From: Terrabacter sp. Root85 | GTDB taxonomy: Bacteria > Actinomycetota > Actinomycetes > Actinomycetales > Dermatophilaceae | Direction: 5' to 3' | NCBI RefSeq assembly: GCF_001429185.1 | Contig: NZ_LMIW01000001.1 | Span: forward strand, 293,633 to 357,632 | DNA: 64,000 nt | The notes under the pieces: model-generated | What the model was told of the DNA's origin: nothing | Databases searched by the model: none | The model's input: only the letters and a program-made list of their open reading frames with translations | Shown here: piece by piece, positions 16,923-25,942 of the stretch | Layout of the letters: each line of letters opens with the position of its first letter | How positions within the stretch are numbered: the first letter of the stretch is position 1 | Made by a program: the position numbers and the translations under genes

Positions 16923-17288
16923 ATGCCGCAGGACCGCGGACGCTTCCCACGATCCGTCTTCGAGCACGGCGAGGACCCCGACCCCCGCTTCAGCCTCGCC
17001 AACGAGCGCACCTTCCTCGCCTGGATCCGGACCGGACTGGCCTTCGTCGCGGCCGGGCTCGCCGTCGAGGCCCTGCAGGTGCCGCTCACCGAGTGGCTCC
17101 GGGTGACCATCTCGCTCCTGCTCGTCCTCGCCGGGATCGCCGCCACGGCGCAGGCGTGGCTCTCGTGGGTGCGCACCGAACGCGCCATGCGCCGCCTCGC
17201 CCCGCTGCCGTCGTCGGGCCTCAAGCTGCCCATCGCACTGCTGCTCGGGCTCGTCGCGCTCGCCGTCGTCGTCGGCCTGCTGCTGTGA
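16923..17288 (+). CDS. DUF202 (YidH-type) membrane protein, first of a pair
   Basis: A 121-residue membrane protein with three hydrophobic segments. FSLANERTFLAWIRTGLAFVAAG near residues 23-45 is the DUF202/YidH signature (N-E-R-T-x-L-A-W-x-R-T). The family has no firm function. The ATG at 16923 is chosen behind GAGGAGGG, although an in-frame GTG upstream is possible. Its stop overlaps the start of a second DUF202 gene by 4 bp, so the two are probably made together and may form a hetero-oligomer. Confidence 0.8.
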   Translation: MPQDRGRFPRSVFEHGEDPDPRFSLANERTFLAWIRTGLAFVAAGLAVEALQVPLTEWLRVTISLLLVLAGIAATAQAWLSWVRTERAMRRLAPLPSSGLKLPIALLLGLVALAVVVGLLL

Positions 17289-17626
17289 CCTCCCCGGCCG
17301 ACCCCGGGCTCCAGGCCGAGCGCACCTCGCTCGCGTGGCGTCGCACGGCGCTCTCGGTGGCCGTCGGCTCGCTCGTCGCGCTGCGCGTGCTCCCACCGCA
17401 GCTCGGCCCGCTCGGGTATGCCGTCGCGCTCCTCGGCCTGGCGTGGAGCGTCGACCTGGCGCTGACGGCACGACGCCGCTACCGCGACGGCAGCCGACTC
17501 GTGCGCACCCGGGACGACCCGGACGGACGCGCGGTCGCCGCGGCGACCCTGGCGAGGACCGCCGTGGTCGCCGGGGTCCTCGCGGTCGCGGCCCTCGTCC
17601 TCGTCGTCGTCATCGCGAGCCGCTGA
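17285..17626 (+). CDS. DUF202 (YidG-type) membrane protein, second of a pair
   Basis: A 113-residue protein starting with GTG at 17285 in a GTGA overlap with the preceding gene. It has three hydrophobic segments and the signature ERTSLAWRRTALS near residue 12. The paired arrangement of YidH-like and YidG-like DUF202 genes is common across bacteria; function is unknown. A hairpin directly after the stop ends the transcript. Confidence 0.75.
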   Translation: MTSPADPGLQAERTSLAWRRTALSVAVGSLVALRVLPPQLGPLGYAVALLGLAWSVDLALTARRRYRDGSRLVRTRDDPDGRAVAAATLARTAVVAGVLAVAALVLVVVIASR

Positions 17627-17629
17627 CGA

Positions 17630-17669
17630 CCCCGCATGCCGTGTCCCCTCCGACACGCGGCATACGGGG
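17630..17669. terminator. hairpin between convergent DUF202 and MMPL genes
   Basis: CCCCGCATGCC-GTGTC pairs with GACAC-(GC)-GGCATACGGGG around a 6-nt loop, with one mismatch and a 2-nt bulge. The right arm contains the recurrent word CGGCATAC. The stem could stop transcription from both sides, though no T tract is present. Confidence 0.5.
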
Positions 17670-17679
17670 TCGGGCGACG

Positions 17680-19887
17680 TCAGGGAGCGGTCTGGACCGC
17701 CGGTCGCTCGGCACCCTCATGGCCACCGGATCCGCCTGCGGGACGCAGCTTCTCGCCCTCGATGTCGACGTCTGGCATCGCCCGGTCGAGCCACCGCGGC
17801 AGCCACCACGCCTTGTCACCGAGGAACGACATGACCGCCGGCACGAGCGACAGGCGCACGACGAAGGCGTCGACCGCGACACCGAAGGCCAGGGCGAAGC
17901 CCATCGACTTGATGATCGGGTCCTCGACGAGGACGAAGCCGGCGAAGACCGACATCATGATGAGCGCCGCAGCGACGACGACCCGTGCACCGTGGCCCAC
18001 GCCAGCGACGACCGCCTCGCGCGCGGTCTCGCCGTGCACGAAGTCCTCGCGCATGCGCGAGACGAGGAAGACCTCGTAGTCCATGGCGAGGCCGAAGAGG
18101 ATGCCGATGAGCAGGATCGGCAGGAAGCTGACGAGCGGGCCCGCGGTGTCGAGCCCCACGAGTGAGGACAGCCAGCCCCACTGGAAGATCGCGACGGTCG
18201 CCCCGAACGCGGCGCCGATCGTCAGGAGGAAGCCGAGGGTCGCCTTCAGCGGCACGAGCAGCGACCGGAACATCAGCATGAGCAGGACGAAGCCGAGCCC
18301 GACGACGACGAGCAGGTAGACGGGTAGGGCCGCGGAGAGCTTGTCGGACACGTCGACGCCGACCGCCGTGACACCGGTGACCGAGATCTCGGCTCCGGTC
18401 GCGCCGGCCGTCACGGCGAGGGCCGAGCGCAGGTCGCGGACGAGGTCGAAGGTCGCCTCAGCCGTGGGGCCGGACTTCGGGATGACGGCGAGGATCGTCG
18501 TGCGCCCGTCGGCGCTCGTCTGCCCGGGCGCCACGGCGAGCACGTCGGACAGGCCGGTCGCCGCCTTGGCCGCACCGGCCGTGGCCTGCTGGGCCTGCTG
18601 CGGGGTGTCGCCGTGGACGACCATGACGAGCCGGCCGTTGAAGCCCTCGCCGAAGCCCTCGGAGATGAGGTCGTACGCCACGCGCTTGCTGCTCGTGACG
18701 GGCGCGGTGCCGTCGTCGGGCAGGGCGAGGCGCATGCTGGCGGCCGGGAGGGCGATCGCGCCGAGGAGCACGACGCCCGCGACGAGCACCGGCACACGGT
18801 GGCGGACCGTGAAGCGTCCCCAGGCTAAGCCGCGGTTGCCGGCCCTCTCGTCGAGGTCCGTGCCGGCGGCGTCGGCCCGGCGCTGCCGGCGCGAGAGCAC
18901 CCGGTCGCCCGCGAAGCCGAGCAGCGCGGGCAGCAGCGTCACGGCCACGAGGACGGCGACGAGCACGGTCCCGGCCGCGGCGAGGCCCATCGCGGTGAGG
19001 AACGGGATGCCGACGACCGACAGGCCCGCGAGGGCGATGATGACGGTCAGACCGGCGAAGACGACGGCGGTGCCGGCGGTGCCGACGGCACGCGCGGCCG
19101 CCTCCTGCCGCTCGAGGCCGAGGGCGAGGTTGTGCCGGTAGCGCGAGGTGATGAAGAGCGAGTAGTCGATGCCGACCGCGAGACCGAGCATGAGGGCGAG
19201 CACCGGGGTCACGCTCGAGAGCTCGACGGCATGTCCGACGATGAGCAGCCCGATCATGCCGACGCCCACCCCGATGAGCGCGTTGACCATCGTCATGCCC
19301 GCCGCGACGAGCGAGCCGAAGGTGACGACGAGCACGACGAGCGCGACGAGGACGCCGATGCCCTCGGTCGAGCCGATCTCGGGCGTCGCGAGCAAGGGCT
19401 CCCCGCCGGCGGCCACGGCCCAGCCGCTCGGGGCGCCGTCGCCGAGCGCCTCATAGGCAGAGCGCTGCTCGGCGGTCAGCTCGTCGGCCGTCCGGTCGAA
19501 CTGGACTGTGACGAGGCCGTAGCGGCCGTCCGGGCTGAGCGCCTTGGTGTCGAAGGGGCTCAGGGCACCGACGACTCCCGGGACCTTTCCGGCCCGCCCG
19601 ACGACGTCGTCGACGACCGCCTTGCCGGCCGGGGCGACGACGGTCTGGCCATCGGGTGCCCGGACGACGACGGTGCCCGAGGCCCCGCTCGCCTGTGGGA
19701 ACTCCTTGGCCAGCGCCTCGAGCGCCCGCTGGGACTCCGTGCCGGGGATCGTGACGCTCGAGGTCGGGGCGCTGCCGAGGGTCAGCAGCACACCGGCGAG
19801 CACGGCGAGCAGGACGAACCAGGCGGACGTGACGACGCCGCGACGACCGAACGCGAAACGTCCGATCCGGTAGAGCAGGGTGGCCAT
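17680..19887 (-). CDS. MMPL/RND-family membrane transporter
   Basis: A 735-residue exporter of the MMPL family: one TM segment, a large outer loop (residues about 40-175), five TM segments, a cytoplasmic stretch, then the same pattern again. The GxxxDYS/T motifs characteristic of MMPL proton relay are seen as VGIDYSLF in TM4 and LAMDYEVF in TM10. Relatives export lipids or drugs by proton antiport. It stands opposite a TetR regulator with two palindromic operators between them, so it is likely induced by its own substrate. The ATG at 19887 is well placed. Confidence 0.88.
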   Translation of the reverse strand: MATLLYRIGRFAFGRRGVVTSAWFVLLAVLAGVLLTLGSAPTSSVTIPGTESQRALEALAKEFPQASGASGTVVVRAPDGQTVVAPAGKAVVDDVVGRAGKVPGVVGALSPFDTKALSPDGRYGLVTVQFDRTADELTAEQRSAYEALGDGAPSGWAVAAGGEPLLATPEIGSTEGIGVLVALVVLVVTFGSLVAAGMTMVNALIGVGVGMIGLLIVGHAVELSSVTPVLALMLGLAVGIDYSLFITSRYRHNLALGLERQEAAARAVGTAGTAVVFAGLTVIIALAGLSVVGIPFLTAMGLAAAGTVLVAVLVAVTLLPALLGFAGDRVLSRRQRRADAAGTDLDERAGNRGLAWGRFTVRHRVPVLVAGVVLLGAIALPAASMRLALPDDGTAPVTSSKRVAYDLISEGFGEGFNGRLVMVVHGDTPQQAQQATAGAAKAATGLSDVLAVAPGQTSADGRTTILAVIPKSGPTAEATFDLVRDLRSALAVTAGATGAEISVTGVTAVGVDVSDKLSAALPVYLLVVVGLGFVLLMLMFRSLLVPLKATLGFLLTIGAAFGATVAIFQWGWLSSLVGLDTAGPLVSFLPILLIGILFGLAMDYEVFLVSRMREDFVHGETAREAVVAGVGHGARVVVAAALIMMSVFAGFVLVEDPIIKSMGFALAFGVAVDAFVVRLSLVPAVMSFLGDKAWWLPRWLDRAMPDVDIEGEKLRPAGGSGGHEGAERPAVQTAP

Positions 19888-19950
19888 CGGGGTGACTCCA
19901 AAGGGTCTCGAGGTGCTTCGGTGCCGGGCGTCACTGACCAGCGTTGCTCA

Positions 19951-19992
19951 AGTTAACCGTTCGGCTAACTCGATGACAAGCCGATCGGCTAG
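19951..19992. promoter_or_regulatory. two TetR operators between the MMPL and TetR genes
   Basis: AGTTAACCGTTCGGCTAACT at 19951-19970 is a near-perfect 20-bp palindrome. AAGCCGATCGGCTAG at 19978-19992 repeats its core. The shared pattern is RCCGNNCGGY with flanking TA, and the centres are 24 bp apart. Location in the divergent gap fits TetR control of both genes. Confidence 0.7.
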
Positions 19993-20101
19993 CTCCGCTA
20001 GGGTGACGCCCACCACGCCACACCCGTCGACGCGACGCCGACCGCGACCCCGCAGCCGACGGCCTACGACACCCGCGTGGACGACCGACGAGGAGGCGAC
20101 C

Positions 20102-20662
20102 ATGGCGCGACCCCAGGCCCCGCGCGGCCACGGCCGCCGGCGCGTCATCGAGGCTGCCGTCGAGCTCTTCGCCGAGCACGGCGTCACCGGGACGTCGTTG
20201 CAGATGATCGCCGACCACCTCGGGGTCACCAAGGCGGCCGTCTACTACCAGTTCCACGCCAAGGAGGACATCGTCCTGGCCGTCCTCGAGGAGGCGCTCG
20301 TCGACATGACGGCCTTCGTCTCGGCCGCGGAGGCGGAGGCCACCCCCGACGCGGCCGCGACCGCAGCGCTGCGGGGGCTCGTCGACCTCATGATCGGCCA
20401 CCGCCAGGTCGTCGCCGCACTGATGCGCGACCCCGAGGTCGAGCGCATCATGGCCGGCCACGACGACCTCAACTCGCTCATCGGACGGCTGACCTCCCTG
20501 CTGCTCGGGCCCTCGCCCGACCTGCGCCGGCGGATCGCCGTCTCCGTCGTCGGGGCCGGCGTCGCCCAGGCCGGGATCGACCCGATGCTCGCCGACGTCG
20601 ACGACGAGACGCTGCGCACCGAGCTGCTCCGACTCGGCCCGGCGATGCTTCCCCACGACTGA
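20102..20662 (+). CDS. TetR-family repressor of the MMPL exporter
   Basis: A 186-residue regulator. The N-terminal HTH is textbook TetR: ELFAEHGVTGTSLQMIADHL then GVTKAAVYYQFHAKEDI (residues about 18-55). The C-terminal helical ligand domain is ordinary and gives no hint of the ligand. The ATG at 20102 follows GAGGAGGCGACC. It is divergent from the MMPL gene, with two matching operators in the gap. Confidence 0.88.
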   Translation: MARPQAPRGHGRRRVIEAAVELFAEHGVTGTSLQMIADHLGVTKAAVYYQFHAKEDIVLAVLEEALVDMTAFVSAAEAEATPDAAATAALRGLVDLMIGHRQVVAALMRDPEVERIMAGHDDLNSLIGRLTSLLLGPSPDLRRRIAVSVVGAGVAQAGIDPMLADVDDETLRTELLRLGPAMLPHD

Positions 20663-20672
20663 GGCCGGCGGC

Positions 20673-21092
20673 TCAGAGGTCGCTGAGGTCGACCGCGGTC
20701 AGGCCCCAGATGACGAGCACGTCGAGGGCGATGATGATGATCCCCCAGAGCGGGTAGTGCGGCAACCACAGGAAGTTCGCGAGTGCCGACAGCACCGCGA
20801 GCGCGACGCCGACCGACCGGGCCAGCAGGTTGCCGGTGAAGATGAAGCCGCCCGCGACGGCCGCCGCCAGGCCGATGACCATGTGGAACCAGCCCCACGC
20901 GGTCGCGTTGAAGGTGAAGACGTAGCTCGGCGTGCTGACGTAGAACTCGGGGCCGTTGACGACGGCGACGAGCCCCTCGACGAACTGGAACAGGCCCACG
21001 ACGAGCATGATCGTCGCGGCGAAGGTGCTCGCGCCGGCGGCCCAGAGCGTGCGGGCACGGCGGGTGGGGGCGGTGGGACTGGCGCCTGCCAT
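20673..21092 (-). CDS. DUF7144-type four-TM membrane protein
   Basis: A 139-residue protein with four hydrophobic segments and the pattern VVGLFQFVEGLVAVVNGPEFYV, FNATAWGWFHMVIGL and NFLWLPHYPLWGIIIIALDVLVIWGL. It matches a small integral-membrane family common in actinobacteria (DUF7144 as I recall it). Function is unknown. It lies 68 bp downstream of the alpha/beta-hydrolase gene in the same direction and ends 10 bp from the convergent TetR gene. Confidence 0.72.
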   Translation of the reverse strand: MAGASPTAPTRRARTLWAAGASTFAATIMLVVGLFQFVEGLVAVVNGPEFYVSTPSYVFTFNATAWGWFHMVIGLAAAVAGGFIFTGNLLARSVGVALAVLSALANFLWLPHYPLWGIIIIALDVLVIWGLTAVDLSDL

Positions 21093-21160
21093 GGCGTCCT
21101 CCGTTCAGATTGCTTTCTCGCGGTCAGGATCGGGCGGATGCTGCTGGTGCTGAGGGCCGC

Positions 21161-23128
21161 TCAGGCGAAGACCCCCTCGCGCAGCTCCTCGCGCACACGC
21201 ACCGCGTCCTGGATGGCCTGCATCTGCTCGTCCGTGCACTCGAGGTCGTAGACGTCGCGGATGAACTCAGGCAGGTCGGCCCGGTAGTCGTGGGCCCAGG
21301 CCCTGAAGGAGCCCGGCACCTGCGCGTTCTTCATGTCGATGAGCGTCTGGAAGAAGGTCGTCACGGGACGCCACCGCATCCCCGCGGGTATGCCGCGTGG
21401 CGACCGCAGCGGCACGTCCTCGCGGCGCGGTCGGTCGGGTCCCAGCCAGGCGGGTCTGCGGTTGAGCAGGTCGGGGCCGAACTTCGTCACGCCGTCGTTG
21501 TCGTGGCTGAGCAGCACGTAGCGCAGCCGGTCCCGGGTCTCCTGTCCGAGGGCGACGAGCTGCTCGTGGTCGTTGACGACGGTGACGAGGCTCGCGTCGA
21601 CGTCAGGGCGCGGCGCCCCGGTGACCTCGTGCATCCACTTGCTGCCCCCCGGGGTGCCGATCCACAGGGCCCGGTCGATGCCGAGCGCCTGGGGCCCCAG
21701 GGTCCCCCAGCCGAGCAGCACGTCCTGGCTCGTGTGCGCACCGAGCGACTCGCCGAAGAGCACGACCTCGGGCCGCTCGTCCGGGGCCATGGCCCGCACT
21801 CGCTGGAGGATGTGCAACCACAGCAACCGGTTCTGCTCGCGCGCGTCGCGGACCTTGCCGAGCGACAGCGGCGACGGGCGCTTGGAGTACTGCATCGTGA
21901 CGCTCGCGACGTCGCCGCGGGTGAGGTACTGGGCGGCGGCGATCGCGACGTAGTTGACGTAGCCCGTCCCGGTGGGTGACACGAGCATGAGCAGCGAGCG
22001 CGACCAGGCGTCGGTGCGGTCCATCTCGGCGATCGCGAGCTCGACGCGCTCGGTCGGGGTCGCCGCACTGTCGAGGCCGACGAAGACCTGCACGGGGTGC
22101 GCGCGGGCGGGCTCGCCCATCACCGTCGCGATCGACAGGTCCGGCGGGGTCCTGCCGTCCGGGAGCGCCAGCGGGTGCGCGACGGGTGCGGGGCGCACAT
22201 AGGTGACGGCGTGCCGGCGGCCCTCCCGCCCCAAGGACTCCCACGACACGAGGCTCGCCGGGTCACCGCTCGTCATCGGGTCGGTCCAGACGCCCGGTGC
22301 CGCCTGCATCCACGGGTCCACCGTCGTCGTCACGGCCTCGATCCGCTGCATGACGCGCGTCCAGAGGGCGCTGACGGCGATGCCGGCGCCGGCCATGAAG
22401 GCGGCGTGCGAGACGAGCTGCCAGGCGAGCCCGGCGCCCGGTGTCTGCCCCGGGGCGAGCCGGCGCACCTGCTCGGCGGTCCACCGCTCGACCCAGCCTG
22501 CGCCGTAGAGCACCGCGAGGACCCCGCCGCCGGCTGCGAGCCCCCGGAGGGTGGGCACGTCGTCCGCGGTGTCGAGTCCGGCCTCCGAGCCGGACTCGCG
22601 CTGGACGCGCTCGATGAGGGCCGACGTGGCCAGACCCACGGGGATCGACAGCGGGAGGGCCGCGAGGCGCCCGTCGGCACCGACGGCACGGTCGAGCCGA
22701 CGCACCCCGGCCGTCGCCCCGATGAGCACCGATCCGCACAGGCCCGTGGCGCCCATCCGCCAGGCGCCCTGCCGCAGGAGGCCGTCCCTCGCCGTCGCGA
22801 CGCCGCGCCGGTCGAGATACGCCGCGAGACCGAGTCCCAGCGGCGCCATGACCAGCTCGCACCCGAGGGCTGCCGCCGACCGGCGGCGTTCGACGGACCA
22901 GCTGTCCGGGAAGACGGCCCACGTGGCTGCGGCGCTCGCCACGACGTCGATGACGTCCTGGGAGGAGAGCGCGACGAGGTAGTGGGCGCCCGTCGACAAG
23001 CCGGTGATGATCCCCTGGTCCTGCCAGGAGCGCTTCGACAGCGACGGCGCGAGCGTCGACGGGGTGACGAAGGAGGCCATGACGAGGCCGACCTTCTGCC
23101 CGGTGTGGACGAAGTCCGACTGCTCCAT
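21161..23128 (-). CDS. membrane-anchored alpha/beta-hydrolase (Abhydrolase_9 type)
   Basis: A 655-residue protein in two parts. Residues 1 to about 290 are hydrophobic with several membrane segments (the Abhydrolase_9_N type). The rest is a soluble alpha/beta-hydrolase with the nucleophile elbow G-E-S-L-G followed by AHTSQD, and a preceding VFVGLDSAAT strand. Members are actinobacterial enzymes of unknown substrate, perhaps esterases acting on lipids at the membrane. The ATG at 23128 follows GGGGAGG by 5 nt. The long open frame upstream of it is antisense to the HerA-like gene and is not real coding sequence. Confidence 0.82.
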   Translation of the reverse strand: MEQSDFVHTGQKVGLVMASFVTPSTLAPSLSKRSWQDQGIITGLSTGAHYLVALSSQDVIDVVASAAATWAVFPDSWSVERRRSAAALGCELVMAPLGLGLAAYLDRRGVATARDGLLRQGAWRMGATGLCGSVLIGATAGVRRLDRAVGADGRLAALPLSIPVGLATSALIERVQRESGSEAGLDTADDVPTLRGLAAGGGVLAVLYGAGWVERWTAEQVRRLAPGQTPGAGLAWQLVSHAAFMAGAGIAVSALWTRVMQRIEAVTTTVDPWMQAAPGVWTDPMTSGDPASLVSWESLGREGRRHAVTYVRPAPVAHPLALPDGRTPPDLSIATVMGEPARAHPVQVFVGLDSAATPTERVELAIAEMDRTDAWSRSLLMLVSPTGTGYVNYVAIAAAQYLTRGDVASVTMQYSKRPSPLSLGKVRDAREQNRLLWLHILQRVRAMAPDERPEVVLFGESLGAHTSQDVLLGWGTLGPQALGIDRALWIGTPGGSKWMHEVTGAPRPDVDASLVTVVNDHEQLVALGQETRDRLRYVLLSHDNDGVTKFGPDLLNRRPAWLGPDRPRREDVPLRSPRGIPAGMRWRPVTTFFQTLIDMKNAQVPGSFRAWAHDYRADLPEFIRDVYDLECTDEQMQAIQDAVRVREELREGVFA

Positions 23129-23305
23129 GAGCCCTCCCCGGCACTGACCGGCTGCAGGTGGACCTGACGTCGCACCCGCCCACCTTCGAGCATGGTCACG
23201 TGGGGACTGGTTGCGCTCACCCCTCCAGGGTGATCTTCGGGCGCGTCGGGCGGCCTTCTGCGCCAAGGGGTGCCCAAGGGCGTCAGGCGTGAGCATCATG
23301 GATCC

Positions 23306-24739
23306 ATGACTGCGAACGTCGAGGTCGACCCGCCCACCGCTCCGACCTCCGTGCCTGCGGCGCTGACCCATCTGGAGTCCACGGACGGCCGGTCCTTCGT
23401 CGCCCGCGGGCCCGGGAGCGAGCGCCCGCTGCCGGGTGACTACCTCGAGCTCGACGGCGAGGACGGCATCCTCGCGTTCGTCGAGGAGGTCGCGGACGAG
23501 GCGTCGGGCGCCGGCTTCGCCGCCACCGGCACGCTGGTGCAGGTCGGGAGTGGCTCCGGTTCGGGGCGAACCGCGGACTCCCCGCGGCACGAGGTGCCGG
23601 TCCGGCCGACCCGGCCCGACACCGTGCAGCGGCTGCTGTCGGGCGGCGACCCCCGGCTGCACCTCGGCCACCTCGCGGGCCAGGAGTCGGTGGGCGTCGC
23701 GCTCGTGCCCAACCGCCTCAACCGACACACGTTCTGGTGCGGGCAGAGCGGCTCCGGCAAGACGTACGCCCTCGGCGTGCTGCTCGAGCGGATCCTCCTG
23801 ACGACCCGCCTCCCCATGGTCGTCTTCGACCCGAACAGCGACTTCGTGCGCCTCCACGAGCAGGCCGTCCAGGCCGGCGCGGAGGACGAGCACGCCGACG
23901 CACTTCATGACCGTGAGGTCGTCATCCTGCGGCCCGACGACGAGCAGAACCCGCTGCGGGTGCGCTTCACCGAGCTCACGTCCCGGGCCAAGGCCGCGGT
24001 CCTGCGTCTCGACCCGGTCGTCGACCGGGCCGAGTACAACGCCCTGCTGCGCCTCTTCGGAGGAGACTTCCAGACCGTGGACGCGGGCCAGATCGTCCCG
24101 TACCTGCGCTCGCTCGGCGACCCGGACGCCGAAGCCCTGGCGCAGCGCCTCGAGAACCTCGGTCTCACCGAGTGGACGAGGACCTGGGCGTTCGGCGCCA
24201 CGGCGGTCACGGACGTCATCGAGCGCCGACCGGCCGCGACGGTCGTCGACCTCGGTGGCTACGACCGTCCCGAGGAGCAGCTCACCGTGGCGCTCGCCGT
24301 CCTCGACGACCTGTGGGCCCGGCGCACCGAACGCCGCCCCCTCCTCATCGTCGTCGACGAGGCACACAACCTCTGCCCACCGGAGCCCGAGACCCCCCTC
24401 GGAGTCGCGGTGCGCGACCGGCTCATCCAGATCGCCGCGGAGGGCCGCAAGTACGGCCTCTGGCTGCTCCTGTCGACCCAGCGTCCCTCGAAGGTGCACC
24501 CGGGCGTCGTGTCCCAGTGCGACAACCTCACACTGATGCGGATGAACTCGCGGGACGACCTCGACCAGCTGGCGTCGGTCTTCGGGTTCGTGCCTCGCGG
24601 GCTGCTTGCCCAGGCCGCCCGCTTCCGTCAGGGTGAGGCCCTGCTCGCAGGTGGCTTCGTCCCGATGCCGAGCGTGGTGCAGGTCCGTGGACGCATCACC
24701 CCGCAGGGCGGCACCGACGTCCCGGTGCCGATGCCCTGA
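23306..24739 (+). CDS. HerA-like ATP-binding protein
   Basis: A 477-residue ATPase of the HerA/FtsK superfamily. Residues 20-100 look like a beta-rich HAS-barrel. Walker A (GQSGSGKT) is near residue 143, Walker B (LLIVVDEAHNL) near 350, and LLSTQRPSKVHPGVVSQCDN is the conserved sensor region. HerA proteins are hexameric DNA pumps or helicases in repair or defence. No NurA nuclease or other partner is adjacent, so its role is open. It is divergent from the hydrolase (177 bp gap with a small TCACCC/GGGTGA hairpin) and converges on fbpC. Confidence 0.82.
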   Translation: MTANVEVDPPTAPTSVPAALTHLESTDGRSFVARGPGSERPLPGDYLELDGEDGILAFVEEVADEASGAGFAATGTLVQVGSGSGSGRTADSPRHEVPVRPTRPDTVQRLLSGGDPRLHLGHLAGQESVGVALVPNRLNRHTFWCGQSGSGKTYALGVLLERILLTTRLPMVVFDPNSDFVRLHEQAVQAGAEDEHADALHDREVVILRPDDEQNPLRVRFTELTSRAKAAVLRLDPVVDRAEYNALLRLFGGDFQTVDAGQIVPYLRSLGDPDAEALAQRLENLGLTEWTRTWAFGATAVTDVIERRPAATVVDLGGYDRPEEQLTVALAVLDDLWARRTERRPLLIVVDEAHNLCPPEPETPLGVAVRDRLIQIAAEGRKYGLWLLLSTQRPSKVHPGVVSQCDNLTLMRMNSRDDLDQLASVFGFVPRGLLAQAARFRQGEALLAGGFVPMPSVVQVRGRITPQGGTDVPVPMP

Positions 24740-24775
24740 GGGCTGGACTTCGGGCGCCGGTCCGGCACCGACGCG

Positions 24776-25942
24776 TCAGGCCGGCGGCGGAGGTGCCAGT
24801 GCCGGGAAGGCGATGGCCTCGCCCTCGATGCGCAGCCGGAGCTCGGTGCCCTTGGCGGCGATGAAGGCGTTGGAGTGGCGGATGCTGATGATCTCGCCCT
24901 CTCGCGCGAGCGCCGATGTCTCACAACCGGGTTCGCGGCTCGAGGTCAGCTCCAGACGGACCGTGCTCTCGGGACCGAAGTAGTCGGTGTCGACGACGAC
25001 GCCGCGGATCGGACCGTGCTCGTCGACGCGGATCTGCTCCGGTCGGAGCATGAGCTGCACCCGGCCGCGGAGGGTCGTCGCCGCGAGCGGGACGGCCCCG
25101 AGCGAGCACGTCGCCGTGTCGCCGTCGACCCACGCCTCGAGCATCACGGCGTCGCCGAGGAACTCGGCCGTGGCCCGGTCGACGGGTCGCGTGTAGACCT
25201 CGAGGGGGCTGTCGACCTGCGCGAGCAGACCGTCGCGCATCACGGCGACCTGGTCGGCGAAGCTCAGTGCCTCGGCCTGGTCGTGGGTCACGAGGACGGT
25301 CGTGATGCCGGCGTCGTGCAGCACCTTGGCCACGGTGCGCCGGGTCGCGACCCGCAGACCCGCATCGAGGGCCGAGAAGGACTCGTCGAGGAGCATGAGC
25401 TCGGGTTCGCGGGCGAGGGCCCGCGCGAGCGCCACCCGCTGCTGCTGCCCGCCCGAGATCTCGTGGGGTCGCCGCGCCGCCAGTGCGCTGTCGAGCGAGA
25501 CCATCTCGAGCAGCTCCGCGACCCGCGCCTGCACGGCCTTGCGCCCCCCGGTGAGGTCGGAGGCGTCGATGCCGAAGGCGATGTTCTGCCCGACGGTGAG
25601 GTGCGGGAAGAGGGCGCCGTCCTGGGCGACGTAGCCGACGTCGCGGTGGTGCGCGGGCACCCAGGCATCCTCACCGGCGAGCGCGCGCCCGCTCAGGGTG
25701 ACCGAGCCCGCGTCGGCGCGCTCGAAGCCGGCGATGAGCCGCAACAGGGTCGTCTTGCCCGAGCCCGACGGACCGACGATGGCCGTCGTGCTGCCCGGGT
25801 CGACCGACAGCGTGACGCCGCGCAGCACCTGCTGCGGGCCGAAGCTCTTCGTCAGTCCCGTGACCTCGAGACGGCCCCGGGCCGACGGGTCGTGGTAGTC
25901 GACCGCCGCGTGCGGGGAGGTCGACGGGGGTGTCGTGGTCAT
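24776..25942 (-). CDS. fbpC: iron(III) ABC transporter, ATP-binding protein
   Basis: A 388-residue ABC ATPase. It shows Walker A (GPSGSGKTT), the signature [16 protein letters not shown], Walker B ([12 protein letters not shown]) and a switch histidine ([12 protein letters not shown]). The C-terminal third is a TOBE-type regulatory region as in FbpC/PotA. It drives uptake of ferric iron through the permease whose gene it overlaps by 4 bp. It is last in fbpA-fbpB-fbpC, and expression should follow the IdeR box upstream of fbpA. Confidence 0.88.
   Translation of the reverse strand: MTTTPPSTSPHAAVDYHDPSARGRLEVTGLTKSFGPQQVLRGVTLSVDPGSTTAIVGPSGSGKTTLLRLIAGFERADAGSVTLSGRALAGEDAWVPAHHRDVGYVAQDGALFPHLTVGQNIAFGIDASDLTGGRKAVQARVAELLEMVSLDSALAARRPHEISGGQQQRVALARALAREPELMLLDESFSALDAGLRVATRRTVAKVLHDAGITTVLVTHDQAEALSFADQVAVMRDGLLAQVDSPLEVYTRPVDRATAEFLGDAVMLEAWVDGDTATCSLGAVPLAATTLRGRVQLMLRPEQIRVDEHGPIRGVVVDTDYFGPESTVRLELTSSREPGCETSALAREGEIISIRHSNAFIAAKGTELRLRIEGEAIAFPALAPPPPA

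Noticed and set aside
23129..24499. Long leftward open frame continuing upstream of the alpha/beta-hydrolase
   Set aside because: It is antisense to the HerA-like gene, whose motifs are clear. Long antisense frames are common in G+C-rich DNA. A good ribosome-binding site supports the ATG at 23128.
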